From Otatea glauca (lineage: Eukaryota; Streptophyta; Magnoliopsida; Poales; Poaceae): a stretch of 64,000 nucleotides of DNA. Position 1 is the stretch's first letter, and every line of letters begins with the position of its first letter. The stretch lies in assembly GCA_036346275.1 (NCBI GenBank), contig CM070730.1:4402309-4466308 (forward strand), given 5' to 3'. This document shows, one piece after another, positions 20,325 through 32,326 of this stretch. Under the pieces are notes generated by a model. It did no database searches, was not told where the DNA came from, and saw nothing but the letters and a program-made list of their open reading frames with translations. Both the position numbers and the translations under genes were made by a program.

Positions 20325-23300
20325 TGTAACAGCCCAAAAATGAAAAACGGTATATAATAAAATGAAAATGAATATTTTGGATTAAAATATATTTATTTCT
20401 GGATTTTCTTGATGTTATTGGTTTTATTGGATTTTCTTGGATTTATGTTTTGTATGAACAATCCAATTAATAGAATGATCAAATGAAAAATGGTAAGAAG
20501 GTAAAAGTAAAAATTATAAAAATTACCATTTGACCATGACCAATCTGGTAAACCAGTAAAAATACTTAGTAAAAATCTTTAGTGCTGAATTGGAGCAAAA
20601 ATAAATATCTCAATTCTTTCTTCTGACTAAAAACAGTAAAGTTTGAATTAATCCAAAACAATAGAAATTGACCAGGAGCCCCAAAAATTACCAAAGAACC
20701 CTTAGAGCAGTAGTTACATCTGGTAAAAATCTCAGCAATTTATCATGTCGGCAAAGCCTCCTAAAAATTCAAAAACAGAGGCTATTAAAAACAAGAAATC
20801 TTCATGTCAGAATTTTTATACAATATTCACTTGAGTTTTTGACTTGAAATTTTTATGGAGACATACTTATGACAAAATGAACCTCCCCAAAAAGTATGGA
20901 AAATAATTAATAATTTTTACACCTTTAAATAAATAGAATTCCGAAATTCAATTTCTGTACCCGTCCACAGTGTCAGAATTTTTATAAATTAACCATAATT
21001 TATTTTACTCTGAAAATTTAACTGGACTCCGAGGACTACCAGATAAACCCAGTAAAAAAGTTTGGAAAATTTTCAAAGTGATTTGATGGTAGTTTAATGC
21101 CCACATGGGAGCTGTCCCGGCCAGAGCTATCCTCTAACTCGTTTTCCCTCGCTGACATGCGGGCCCGGACACTGCAGTGAATTGGCGAGCTGGCAAGCAG
21201 CGTGGACACTTCCTCTCGCTGCCCGGTGGGGCCGGACCCACCTGTCGGCCTCCCCTCCACGCTGCTCTCGCCCTTTTCCTCTCACCCGAGGAGAGCCCGA
21301 TGCATCGCGAGACTTCGCCGGCTCTCCTCCGCCTCTCAGCGCCAAATCCGTCGAGCCCACGTCTGCGAGTCACCTCGGCTCGTCCTTGGCCTGCCCACGC
21401 CACACCGTGGCCATACCCCGCTGTCCCGCGCCTGAAAAATCCGTGCCAACTTCGCCGCGCCGCACCGAGCCGCAAATCTTTTCACCCATTCACACCTGTA
21501 ATGCTATCCAACTTTGGCTATAAATACCATCTGAGCGTTGCTTGAGGTCCCTCATTTCTTCATCCACACTCTGAGCGGAGAGCTAGCAAATTGATCTCTC
21601 GCTCCCTTGCCATTTTCGCAGAAGAACAGAAAAAGGGGGGGATAGCGAATCAAGCTCATCCGGTAACAAATTGTGCAATTGGTCCTTCCTAGAGCTTCGC
21701 AGATGCCCGGTGGGATCTTGACCAACCAATGTTTTTACTTGTTCTAGCTGTAGCCCACCTTTTCCGCGCGTTTCTTCCGCAGACTCCGGCGATCGTGGGC
21801 GACCACCTCCGATGCTTCTTCGCCACGCTAGCGGTGAAATGGGTCTCCTTAGTTCATCGGTGCTTACACCGTCCTTGCCGGTGAAAATATGGTCGGCGGC
21901 GAGCCGTGGCTCGTTCGGCCAGAGTGCCGCCGCCTCTACGGTGGCGACCTATTTTCCGCCGCTTCGGCGAATGGGTAGTGTCCCTAGGACCACCTTGTCA
22001 CGTTGTCTGCTGTTGGTCCTACCTGTTCCGCCAAGACGGACTTAGCTTCGCCGGCGGCGAGCCTTGACAAAACGCTCTGCTGCCGGTCGGCCGCGACGGG
22101 GGTACCGCTGTCGATCCTCGGTGGGATTCTGCGCGTGTCACGTCTCGGCCGCAAGCGGGCCCAACCGTCGATCTCAGTGCCGCTCGCTCGGTGCGCCAAG
22201 ACGGTCGGCCGGCGGTAGGGCCGACTGTCGATGGCGGGCGGGCGCGTTCAAACGCCGGTAGCGCCAAAAACCAATACGCTTTCCAACTGCAAAGCGTATT
22301 TTGGCATTTTAGTTAATTTTGTAAACCGAGCCACTTCAGAAGTCCATAACTTTTGAATCATCTGGCCAAAAATAGTGAAACCAATTTCTAAACTCATGAA
22401 AAATTCCGCAGATTCAGAATATGCAAAAATATTTTGAAGATCATCTCTAGAAAATTTTGAAATTCAAATTTGAGTTAAAAGGCTAAAGATATGCTCTATA
22501 CAAAATTTCTGTAAATAAATTTGGAAATTTATGAAACTAATTTTTCTAGAATCCTTATATTACCAGGAACCCGGATATACAAGGATATTTAATTTTCATT
22601 CTTATATGAATTACTTTTTATTTAGGCTTTGTTTCCAATACACTAGCAATTCAAATATTTATAATAAAGATTAAAGGAAATATAAAAGAAACAAAAGTTT
22701 AATTATAAATAGCAAGATGGCAGTAGCATAGTTAAGTTTGATTAAGTAGGAATTTTGGGTTGAATTAACTCTAAAGCATGTAATCATTATGGTGCCAAAT
22801 GCACTCACACATATATATGTATATATATGTGCTTTGTAGGTTAAATAGCTAAAATCTAGTTTATTTGATTCAAGCCATAAACAACCTAACAACTTAGCTT
22901 GATAAAGAATTTGTAGTTAATAAATTTGTATCACGTAACCTTCTCAAAAATCAAGTATAAATCTAATTAGCTAGCTACCGATTACAAATTATTTAAAACC
23001 TTTTCTATGCAAATCACTTAGGGTTAAGTGTTTAGCGTAACCCTTAATTAGTGTCTAATTCTTTTAATTCAAATAATTTTAGCATCTATAATTGAAGTCA
23101 TAAATACTAGAATTCACAATTTTAGCCTCTTGAATTCATAATTTTCAAATAAATAGTCCATATGAAAAACTCATAATGTTCATTCAGAAGTATTAATGTT
23201 TTAAATGCATAATCAATTACCTCGTGAAACCTTAATAGTCATGATTCAATCCTCAAAAGGATAACCTGTTTTCTGCAGCTTTTTCTTTATTTGACTTCTT

Positions 23301-24993
23301 ATGCATCTTCTTTTCGCCCTTTTTCGAATTTGGATATTTATTATTCTTCCGCTTGATCGTCGTGTAGAGTCCGACGTCCTCGAAGAGGAAGACGACGTCA
23401 TCGCCGATCCGGATCGAGCTAGACAATGAGTTGCAAGGCAAGCACCTCCTTGAACATGTCGAGCCTAATAATTTACCTACACTATGTTGTTTTTGCTTAT
23501 GTACGTGCATCCGGATAGTTCTCCTAAAAATGCTAATTTGGGTTAGAACAGTAGTTAGTCCTGTAAATTATGGTTTGCCTCAATCTGTATGAACATGTGA
23601 ACCTTGTAAGCCTTAGTGGAAAAGCTAGACATGCTTAATGTCATTTTGGGTATAACCGTTGGTATAGAATATCGCTCAAAGTCAGTAGATCGTACTTTCA
23701 ATCTTTTCAACAAATGTATGATCCTTATTTGGGAAATGTTCTTTGGTACTTTGATTAAAAACCCAAAATAAAACTATGGTTTTGATGCGGGCGATTAATG
23801 GCGATGGCGGAGGTGCAGAGGATTTGCACGTAGTGTAGGGTGGAGTATCGCCGTGTCGGATTAAGGACCGAGCAATGGGACGCTATAGATCCAAGAATTT
23901 CGTACAACCACGAGGGTGGTATGGGACAGTCTTAGCCTATTAAGTTGTTTAGGTGTGGCTTTGCATCTAAGGAAGGCGGAGTCTCGCACGTGCATTCCGT
24001 TTGGTTTGTCTGTAGGGGTTTCTACATACCAATGCAACGGTGTGCGCTGGCCGTGAATGAAACGTGGTGTTGGGTGTAAAGTGAAAGGATCCACGTCTTG
24101 GGTGAGTGTTTACATTTTCATGGCGAGGGTCAAACGTCCCGGCTGGTTCAAAGCCACATCTAGATAATGTAACGGCTCTGATGATCTCCTTGCCGACACA
24201 CCAAAGGAAGTGTGTAAATTGGCACGGCAAAAGAGGTTGATCATTCCTTGTGGGTAAAGTGTACACCTCTGCAGAGTGTAAAACTAATCGATTAGCCGTG
24301 TCCACGGTTATGGACGCTGGTGAAGTTATTCCAATGTTAGAATGTTTTGGTACTTTTTCGAAAAACTGGGTTTGAAAAGGAAACCATTTTGCACCTAGCT
24401 CTTTGGGTCAAAGGACGGACTCAGGGGTCTATGCGATCGGGTAGACGGGTTGAAGGACTTGGATTTTTGCTTATCGCTTTATGTTTCAAATGCTCATTTG
24501 AAAATGCGGTGTTTTCAATTTATTATATTGTATTCTTAAAATGTTTATGCAACTGCAAAATAACCATTAACCTGCCTTGATTAGCCTGCATAATTACTTA
24601 AATGCATCTGCCAAACACTATAAGTCTTCTTTGAGTACCAAAGTACTCAATCTTGCATCTATTTGTCTCGGAGGACGGCTGCAAGCGCTTGACGACTTTT
24701 ACTTTCACGCAGGTGCGGATCTTTTGACGATGAGTTTCCCTAGGTTTGCCAAGTCAGTTGCCTGAGGGTTAGCGGGCAAACCACGTGGCTTTTGGAGTTC
24801 TAATTTCCTCTATTTTTCCGCTGTTGTAAGAATTTAACTCTGTATAATTATTACTGCTTGTAATATATGCCTGTCAAATATTTATCTTGTGGTTGTGATA
24901 TGAATGTTGTAAACATGTGAGTGCTAGCCACTGATCATGGGACTAGTACGGTAATCACATGGAGGTTCCTGTTTGCAAAAACGGGGTCTCACA
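20325..24993 (+). repeat. 3' LTR of chromovirus 1 (4669 bp)
   Basis: Matches the 5' LTR over its full length and ends in CTCACA before TSD caaaa. A TATA box lies at 21519-21526. Differences from the 5' LTR are mostly 1-2 base changes or indels in the GC-rich part and at CAG/CTG words. Confidence 0.95.
21519..21526 (+). promoter_or_regulatory. TATA box of 3' LTR
   Basis: TATAAATA in the same context as at 10051 (ggctataaatacc). In the 3' LTR it could drive readout into 3' flanking DNA. Confidence 0.55.
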
Positions 24994-24998
24994 CAAAA

Positions 24999-25044
24999 CA
25001 AAGATTTCAACAAATTACTAGACCACATATGCCTGTGGTACTAG
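24999..25044 (+). pseudogene. Last exon of the CACTA Ulp1-like gene
   Basis: After removing the chromovirus and one caaaa, the frame from 8819 continues KDFNKLLDHICLWY and stops at TAG 25042-25044. It forms the end of the C48-like domain. CACTA subterminal sequence begins about 260 bp downstream. Confidence 0.6.
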
Positions 25045-25299
25045 ACAAAAGTTATAGCAGAGGAAGGTAGGTTTCGAGATCCGATAGGCTCCTACTAGTC
25101 TATATGTAAACAATATTATATCATGTGAATGTGATATGTGTACTGACTGTTAAGTATGTTTGTGTTTTATATTGTGAACGAATGTGATATGTGTATTATC
25201 TAAGTGTTTGTGTTCTATATATATTGTGAATGTGATATACATACTATGTGTAATTTATGTTGTTTTTGGTGCATACTGTGTGTAATCTGCTATTTTCAG

Positions 25300-25517
25300 T
25301 GCACATCACAATCAGTTGTACCACATCACAATTGGTTCTAGATGAGAACCGATTGTGGTTCTAGATTAGAACCGATTGTAATAACAATTTATCACAATCG
25401 GACGAAAACTGACTGTGATAGCGCCTCCTCATCACTGTCTAATGACTTTGTATCGCTACCAAAACCGACTGTGATGACGAAAAAGAACCGATTGTGATGT
25501 GGATTCCTGTAGTAGTG
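25300..25517 (+). repeat. CACTA 3' subterminal repeats and terminal inverted repeat
   Basis: The 12-base motif aaccgattgtgat, in both orientations and with small changes, occurs at about 25304, 25325, 25347, 25370, 25391, 25408, 25463 and 25486. The terminal repeat ggattcctgtagtagtg is at 25501-25517. Such subterminal motifs are the transposase binding sites of CACTA elements. Confidence 0.9.
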
Positions 25518-26345
25518 ATCATTGCAAGAAGAGCTGAGGTCGTCAAGACTAGTGTTGCTGACAAGTCATGTCACTGGCGATGAAAAAGCAGTAGCAAAGA
25601 TGTAGCGGCAAAAGGTGAAGGAGGTGTGTCTCCCTGATACCTGCTATTAACGAGCGTCGTCAGCAATCAGTGTGATAAGATGACATCGACGGCTATCTAC
25701 GTGTCTCATCGAAAAGGCAGCCAAAGCTACTCGTTCTTGTGTCAATTGTGTCCACGAGATACCGTGGTAGATGAGTCTGTGACGTTGAGGAGATGTGTTC
25801 GTTGTCCTGAGTCAAGTCCAGATGAGTTCGAAACGTTGAGAAGATGTGTTTGCTGTCCTAAGTTGAGTTTGTGGGAGATGTGTCCAGAATGTTGAGAAGA
25901 TTTATTCGCCGTCTTGAGTTAAGTAAGTTAGGTACAAGATATTGAGGATATGTATTCGTCATCCTATGTTAAGTAAATATTGGGTAAGTCGTAGTTGAGA
26001 CTGACTGCCTCAACAAGTTAGAGTTTAGAGCTAGTTGATGTTACAAAATTAAGAGGGTGAATGATAGATTTAGTTTTGGAAGAGGAGTCCGATCCGAATC
26101 AAACAAGGAAAAGAATTATTTTTCCTATTCGGTTTGTTGAATCCTGCTCTGATTATTAGAGCTATAGGTTTAGGTATAAATTCCTAGGTAGTTCTCAGTT
26201 TTTTTGTAAGCAAGAAACAAGCAAGAGAGTAAGAAAAGAAAAGGTGCTACTTGTGTCGTACTATTAAAATATTTGTGTTTGTAAGTTTTTATACTTGATT
26301 TTTTTTGCTGTCGTATGTGTGTGATGATCTGGGCTATAACTAACA
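25518..26345 (+). mobile_element. TRIM-like non-autonomous LTR element, copy A (right part)
   Basis: The sequence from the CACTA end onward aligns with the internal part of the complete copy at 34450-35727: gtgtctcc then a ctgctattaacgagc-like block, four ~51-57-bp repeats (gttgaggagatgtg..., from about 25783), then gttgagactgactgcctcaa and a purine-rich tract. The LTR starts TGATAG at 26062 (degenerate TGTTAG) and ends ...ctaaca at about 26345, with a TATA-like word near 26172. The left part lies beyond the CACTA insertion, outside the window. No gag or pol is present. Confidence 0.6.
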
Positions 26346-27657
26346 TGGTCCATGGCTCCATGCATGGCCAGCCATCTTGCTGCTCCTGCAGAGAACCATT
26401 TTGCAAATAGCTGTGCTACTGTATGCATGGGGATAACTTAGTATTGTGGGTTTCTTTAATCTCTTTTACATGGACCTGTTGAATTCCATGGCTGCTTTTG
26501 CTTGCTTGTTCTTTTCCTTTTTTGCTTATCCCTTTGGTGAGGTCTCATCGGGAGCTATAGCTAGCTAGGTTGATGTAGTCTCTCTGAATTTCTGAAACAA
26601 AAGGTGAGGGACTGATGGGCATTCATGCATGCAGATCGGTGCAGGTGTAGGAGGAGAGACGTGCCTGTTCTTTACTAGTTTCGGCAACGATGGCGAGGTT
26701 AATGGTGGTTCAAGACCCTTTTTGCGTGGAGGTGAGTCAGTGACATGCGCTTGTTCTTGGGTTGCACGTGGTCGCATTGGAAACGATCAGGAGCTAGCTG
26801 GAGGAGAATGACATTCATGGGTGGGTGGCCGACTGGCCGGGGGAGGAGACTTAGTGTGGTGGATTTCTGTCTTGCTTTACATGCTACTAGTGTCTTGTAG
26901 TAGATCGATCGATCGCTCTAGCGATAAGCGCTTTAACAAACATCTTGTCATTCCCTAGCTTTTCTGAAAGAGCCTACAAAAGGTGTCTTTCTGGTGAGTC
27001 AACACTAGTCTGAACATGTAAAAAGAAGTGCGTTGCAGCGCTATGTTGCCTGATTTTTTTTTTCTAATCCATAAGTCAGATTCTGACCCTCAGGTCCAGA
27101 TATCAGAGCTATCCTGATCATCTCCACTTCATACATTCTCTACCTTGCCCTCAAACCCTAATCCCCTTCCCATCCCCAATGGCTGCCTCGTTAGCACCGT
27201 CCCAAGTGCCGATGAGGCTTGCCGGTTTGCCGTTGTCGCTTCCATCTCCTGCAGCGGCTATAGCACCAAGGGCGACAATGGCACCACACGCCTCTTCCTC
27301 TGTCATCCCGTAACCATCATACCGCCTTCTTCCCTATCTCTAGCAGCTCATCATCGTCGAATCTGCCACCGCCCACTGCTTTACTCGCCCAAAACCCCTA
27401 ACTCTACTCCTTAATCCATTGTCATCTCGCTTGCCACTGCCACCCATTAATTGCGCTCATATCCTCTGATCCCACGTCCGACAGTGCCACCGCTGTCCAC
27501 TATTAGGTCACCCCCTAACTATGCAATCGTGCCCTGTTGAAGTCCGAAACCCCACTCGCCGTCGATGTTGTCGGCTAGAGCAAAAATCATGATGCTGATG
27601 TAACAATGACAAAATGTGACTTATTGATAAGGAAGAAAAATCAGACATTTAAATTAT
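26346..27657. other. Non-coding stretch, nothing firm
   Basis: Mixed-composition DNA without a recognisable gene or repeat. Around 27120-27420 a CT-rich leader and an ATG in gene-like context occur, but no frame is long or familiar. Confidence 0.4.
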
Positions 27658-28230
27658 GGTCCTGTTTGTTTGGATTTTTTTTAACAAAGCCTGCCATGAT
27701 TGCTTGGGTTTTTTCACCAGCTTAAAAAGTTAAAAATCCAAAACCTAAACAAACAAGTGGTTTTTTACCTTGGCTTTTTCAAAAATCATAAGTCTCCATA
27801 TAACTAAAAGCTAGAATTCACCGAAAAGGTGTTTTTTAGGTTTATTGAGGGTTGATCTTAGACTAATGACACTGAAGCTAAGGTAAAATTAACCACCTCT
27901 ACTACGTATAAAAGCTAATTGCTTTTAAGTTGTTTAAGCCCAAAAGCTAACTTTAAGCTACCAAAAAGCTTAAACCAAAACAAACAAGCCATAAATGAAT
28001 AGGTGGCTTTTTACTTGGCTTTTTTCAAAAGCCATAAACCTTTATATAACTAAAAACTAAAAGTCACCGAAGAGATGTTTTTTTTATTATTGAGGATTGA
28101 TCTTAGACTAATGCTACTGAAGTTAAGGTAAGATTTACTATATATAAAAACCGATTGCTTTTAAGCTATTTAAATCCAAAAGCTGACTTTAAGTTATAAG
28201 CCAAAAGGATAAGCTAAACAAATAGGGCTT
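27658..28230. mobile_element. Two head-to-tail MITE copies
   Basis: Unit 1 (about 27658-27991) begins tggtcctgtttgtttgg and ends ccaaaacaaacaagcca, an imperfect terminal inverted repeat. Unit 2 (about 27992-28230) repeats most of unit 1 in the same order: tggctttttacttggctttt, the ttgatcttagactaatg block, and an end aaacaaatagggctt. No ORF. Ends of this type belong to small Tourist- or hAT-like MITEs of grasses; which one is open because the target duplications are unclear. Confidence 0.65.
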
Positions 28231-29619
28231 ATGAATAGCAAACCACTTTCCTTTTTCTCACTAGATGACTATGGAAAACACATGTAGCAACTAATTATTA
28301 ATACTAGAATTGAGCCCACTCACAACAATTTATTATTTTTTGAACAAAGTATGAGAAGTTTTACATAAAAGAAGAAGCCTTGATTGTAGGGGAAAAAATA
28401 GGAGTAAATATTTTATACACATCATGTATTGTTTGGTTGACAAACAAAATCTGTCTTGTAGGCATGGCAACATGACTAGGAGAAATAGGGATTTCTGGTA
28501 GTGTCTATAAGGTAGATTTTTCTATTGCGTAATGTTGCCCGCTTCTATAGATTTTTCTATTTTGCATTTTTCGTGTTATATTGTATCCACCATATGGAAA
28601 TAAGATGGTAAGGAGACATTCTCTACTCATTGTTTGTGCTCGGCTCTAATGCATATTAAGATTTTATTCTCAAAAGAACCTGATCAATTCCCAGTGAGCG
28701 GTGTTGTCATAATAATATATGTTCAAGCCAATGGATCTGACTGAGGGCAAACCGTGACGCTAATTTGCTTAAGAATAAAATGCCCAAAATCTGGCTGTCG
28801 ACGTGCCGCATCATCATACAAATTTCAGCGATCGAATCTGATTGGAGAACAATTCACAGCCGTGGATGCATGTAATGTGTGCTTTGCTTTCCCTTGGTGT
28901 ATCACTGATTCACTAGTTCGGGTGGTATTACAAAATGAAGAAACTGTCCTGGGCTTGGTGCCTGGTCCAGCCCTAGTCTGGCCTATAGTTTAGGCCCACT
29001 GAATTCGGACTAGGCCCGATCCTATTATAACCAACCCGTGCAACACAGTGGGTTGGGCCGCCACAGCTTTTACAAGTGCTAAAGTCACTACATGTGGGCT
29101 TGGAGGTTGGATCTTTTTTAATATGGGCCTCGCACACGTGTGATCTAAGGATCAAACCACCCGTTTCAAACGCATGGATTTCACTGAAATTTCATCGGAA
29201 ATAGTTCAATTTCTATAAGAGTCGAGAAAAATTCTTACGTTTCAAACAAGGCTAAATACTAATTTACAAAATTACGTAGTTTCAATTTTTTGCGTAAACT
29301 ATATGAAAGTACCTATGTAAGCGCAGGTGCCTAAAGGTTGCAGGGAAGCACGTGAATATTGGTAAGTGGCATATAGCTCCACGCATTGTGCTCAGGAATT
29401 TGGCGGGTGACACGGGGAGTAGACAGGGGTGCTGAGAAGACTTAAGGCTTGCTTAGGAAGTACGAAATCTCGGCACACCTACGTGGATAGGCCAAGATTT
29501 TATTTTAATATCTTAGCCCATTCGCATGAGTGAACCGGAATTTTGAACTTCAGAAACAAAAACTTAGAAAGAAGACAATGACAACCATAGAGCTAAAGAG
29601 GCAAGAGCGGAGAGAGAGG
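28231..29619. other. Non-coding stretch, nothing firm
   Basis: No gene, terminal repeat or known motif was found. Short ORFs near 28754-28993 show no family features. Confidence 0.4.
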
Positions 29620-31401
29620 TAGAGGTGGGCACCGGGCCAGACCATTTCAGATGGGCACGAGGCACGGACATCTCGACACGGCCCACAACTCGACCCAACC
29701 CGCTTGCAAACGAGCCATGCCGATACGGGACGGTTGGCTGGGCCTGTCAATCGGGCACGATGGGCGGCCCGGGCCGGCACGCCTAGCTGAGCCGTGCTCG
29801 GGCCAGCACAACCCGATACAATGATCGCGTGCCGCGGCACGGCATGGCCCGATGCAGCGCTCATGCCACGTGGTCAAGCGCGTGGCCGAGCCCGCAGCAG
29901 CGCGCGTGGTCGAGCACGCGGCAAAGCCAAGGAGGGGAAGGTGGATGGGAGGCCAGGGCAGGGAAGGTGTACCTAAAAACTTATATTAGAAGTTTCATAC
30001 TCCACCAGAGAGATATATATGTCACATCATTAATCCCATTGTACAGGCAGATTTGCATGTAATGAAACCTTGTTTGGATAGCATACGCGACGCTATCAAT
30101 TTTGTTACAAGTTCGACTGTAAAGTATGCTCAATTCTCAGAGTACTGCAGGGCCAACAACCTCCCACCAAGAAGATTCAACCTTGATACAAAAGTTAGAT
30201 AGAACTCGACGTATACTATGCTGGAGCGATGTAAGGACTACGAGCACATTATCACGGTCTTTGTCAATTGCAATAATGGTAAGCCGTTGGTTATAGCCCA
30301 TTATAGAATCAATGGAGAAAAAAAATTAAAATATTTTCAAGATATTCCACATCTCTACTGTTTTGTTATTATTCTGGATCCTCAGAAAAAATTATCTGAT
30401 TTGCAGGACGTCTTCGAGGGAATAGGTGAGGTATTCGATCTTGATTTTTCTGTGACATATACTCATTTTTATAACGAGTTTTTGAAAGTTTTCGATAAAT
30501 ATTATGAAAAGTTTGACAGCAAAAGTGAAGCAAGAAGATCTACCTCAACAACGCAACAAGCACGAGGCAGTTTAACCACTTCAAACATATAGAAGAAGCT
30601 GAAAGGCAAGGCATCTGGTTGGTCTTGCAAAGCGCCGAGCAGGTCGCCATGGAATCTACGAGTAGAGATCAACCACTACCTTCACCCGCCTTTCGTGGAG
30701 ACCGAGCTTGACATGGACGAGGACAATCGACTCAGCTTGCTTTTGCAGTAGAAGAATCACCAACGTATTTACCCCGGGCTATCGCATTTTGCACGGGATG
30801 TACTTGTGGTTCTGGCGTCCACTGTCTCGTCGAAAGCCACTGTCAGTTCGATGGGGAGAATATTTGAGCCGAGGAGGTCGTCTCTCAGACCTGAGATGGT
30901 TGAGGCAATTACATGCCTCAAAGACTGAGAGTGTGCAGATGATAGGACACAACATCAGTCTGAGGATCCGGAGATCGCGGACACAATGGCCGACTTTGAC
31001 TATCTCAGCCTCGAGTAGTCTATGTATATATACGTAGTTATTGTACTCTTCTCCTTATTGTACTATTCTCCTTATCGGGGTACCCCACACCGGGGTGTAA
31101 GGTTTTTAACGAGGCAATAACTCTGTACCAGTTCAAGAATAAATAAAATTTACTTCTTTTTCTTCTAATATTTGTGTCTATTGCCTCACCTCTATGCGTC
31201 TACAGTTCCTTTCCTCTTATCGCAATAGTGTAAATGGGTCGAATATGGACCAGCACAGCACGAAACAGACACAATGCGCAAATAGACCGTGACTGGGCTC
31301 GCCGAAGGCGAGCTAGACCGGTACGGCCAGCATGACAGGTCATCGTGGCCCGACACGGTTCAGACATGAAGCACGATGAACTCGTACCAGGCCAGCCTCT
31401 G
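29620..31401 (+). mobile_element. Degenerate hAT transposon
   Basis: Both ends are rich in ggcccggcacggcc-type words. The left end tagaggtgggcaccgggcc and the complement of the right end (cagaggctggcctggta) form an imperfect inverted repeat. Flanks gagagagg (29612-29619) and gagggaga (31402-31409) agree at 6 of 8 positions, fitting an old 8-bp duplication. Inside is a decayed hAT transposase (30038-30928). The N-terminal half of the transposase is missing, so the copy is internally deleted. Confidence 0.65.
30038..30928 (+). pseudogene. hAT transposase, C-terminal half, decayed
   Basis: Plant hAT landmarks are present in changing frames. An IVQADLHVMKPCLDSIRDA helix at 30038-30100 is followed by NSTYTMLERC with a stop (30200-30202) at the place of the usual Trp in RWNSTY. 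The ORF 30218-30592 reads KLKYFQDIPHLYCFVIILDP, matching the KYW-x-IP-x-L-x3-A-x-ILDPR region, then YTHFYNEFLKVFDKYYEKF. The dimerisation (hAT-C) block is seen at 30791-30928: ARDVLVVLASTVSSKATVSS, GRIFEPRRSSLRPEMVEAIT. It cannot encode an active enzyme. Confidence 0.75.
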
Positions 31402-32230
31402 GAGGGAGAAGAAGACCCGGGAGGAAGAAGGGAAAGGCTGGGTGCACGGGGTTCAAGGCGTGGTGGGATTTCTTTGGGTTTGAGCTAAGGCTGCTGGCCT
31501 GCTGCCTGTCCTCGTGCAATCCTACCTGCACCATAAGGATCTAACTAACGACCTACGTCGTTTTGATGACGTGGCCACCCCATCCTTGGTCCCAGTCCAA
31601 CTCATTTTATCAGGGCGGACAACAGCTACGTGCAAAGAGGGGAAGTGTCCGTTTAAATTGTACCATTGTAGAAGATCGCTTTTGGACTAGACTCGTTAGC
31701 GGCGCCTAGTGTCAATATATAGGACGTGATCTTTCTGTAGGATTTTTGCAATCAGTTGTTTGCTTGATGTGCTGAATTTAATCAGCAATACCATCGACGG
31801 ATTCTTTTACAGGATGCCACACGTACATATGTCGACCGCTCGACAGAAGACAAGAGGAAATAAAAGAACGGAAATGGGAAGAAGGAAAAAAAAAGACCAG
31901 AGAAATGAGAAAGAGGAGATAGGTGGGGTTGAGGTGATGTGACAGTCGACGTGGTGAAAACCGCACATATATAATACCTGTGTAGAAATGTGATTTGTAT
32001 AGTTTTAACATTTAAAGGATACATTCTTAATGGTATCGGAGACGATATTGGACGAAAGTTTACTAGACTTCGAGAAGAGTTGAAGGGTCACTGATTGGAC
32101 TTTTCCAGTTTAATTTGAGTTTGGTGTCTTGCACATTTGGCGTGCTTACCTGATCATTTCGAGGAACGTGGAGAATTACGTAGCAAGCATGTGTAAGCAT
32201 CATCTATGGATCCACCACTGATATAGTAAT
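31402..32230. other. Non-coding stretch, nothing firm
   Basis: It is downstream of the VQ gene on that gene's strand and could hold its 3' flank. No repeat or gene motif was recognised. Confidence 0.4.
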
Positions 32231-32326
32231 ATGGAGTCCGTACTGCAACATATGACAAACCAAAAACATACAGGATCCCCAAACACAAAAATAAGGGGAA
32301 GAAAAACAGGCTTTTGGCGCCCATCA

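Larger units (their letters stand above)
8849..24993 (+). mobile_element. Ty3 chromovirus (Tekay/Del-type), 16.1 kb, TSD caaaa
   Basis: A complete LTR retrotransposon bounded by two ~4.7 kb LTRs (8849-13538 and 20325-24993), each starting TGTAACAG and ending CTCACA. Direct 5-bp repeats caaaa flank it (8844-8848 and 24994-24998). Inside, in order: Met-tRNA-type primer site, accessory ORFs, gag with CCHC knuckle, protease, RT, RNase H, integrase, chromodomain, polypurine tract. Order and chromodomain make it a chromovirus; the very long LTRs fit the Tekay/Del lineage. Reading frames are broken at many places, so the copy as written is not autonomous. It sits in an exon of the CACTA Ulp1-like gene. 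Confidence 0.95.
1..25517 (+). mobile_element. CACTA (En/Spm) transposon, 3' portion with nested insertions
   Basis: The 3' terminus is unmistakable. The sequence ends ...ggattcctgtagtagtg at 25517, the complement of CACTACTACAGGAATCC, a CACTA terminal inverted repeat. It is preceded by eight subterminal motifs. Upstream, in order, lie fragments of one gene (3389-4404, 7822-8848, 24999-25044) in the same orientation. The 5' end and transposase (TNP2-type) gene are outside the window. The expected 3-bp target duplication on the right is atc (25518-25520); its partner cannot be seen. All other material inside the interval is later LTR-element insertion. Confidence 0.75.

Noticed and set aside
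27145..27414. Possible first exon with ATGGCTGCC-like start
   Set aside because: No downstream exon, no family likeness; composition alone is not enough.
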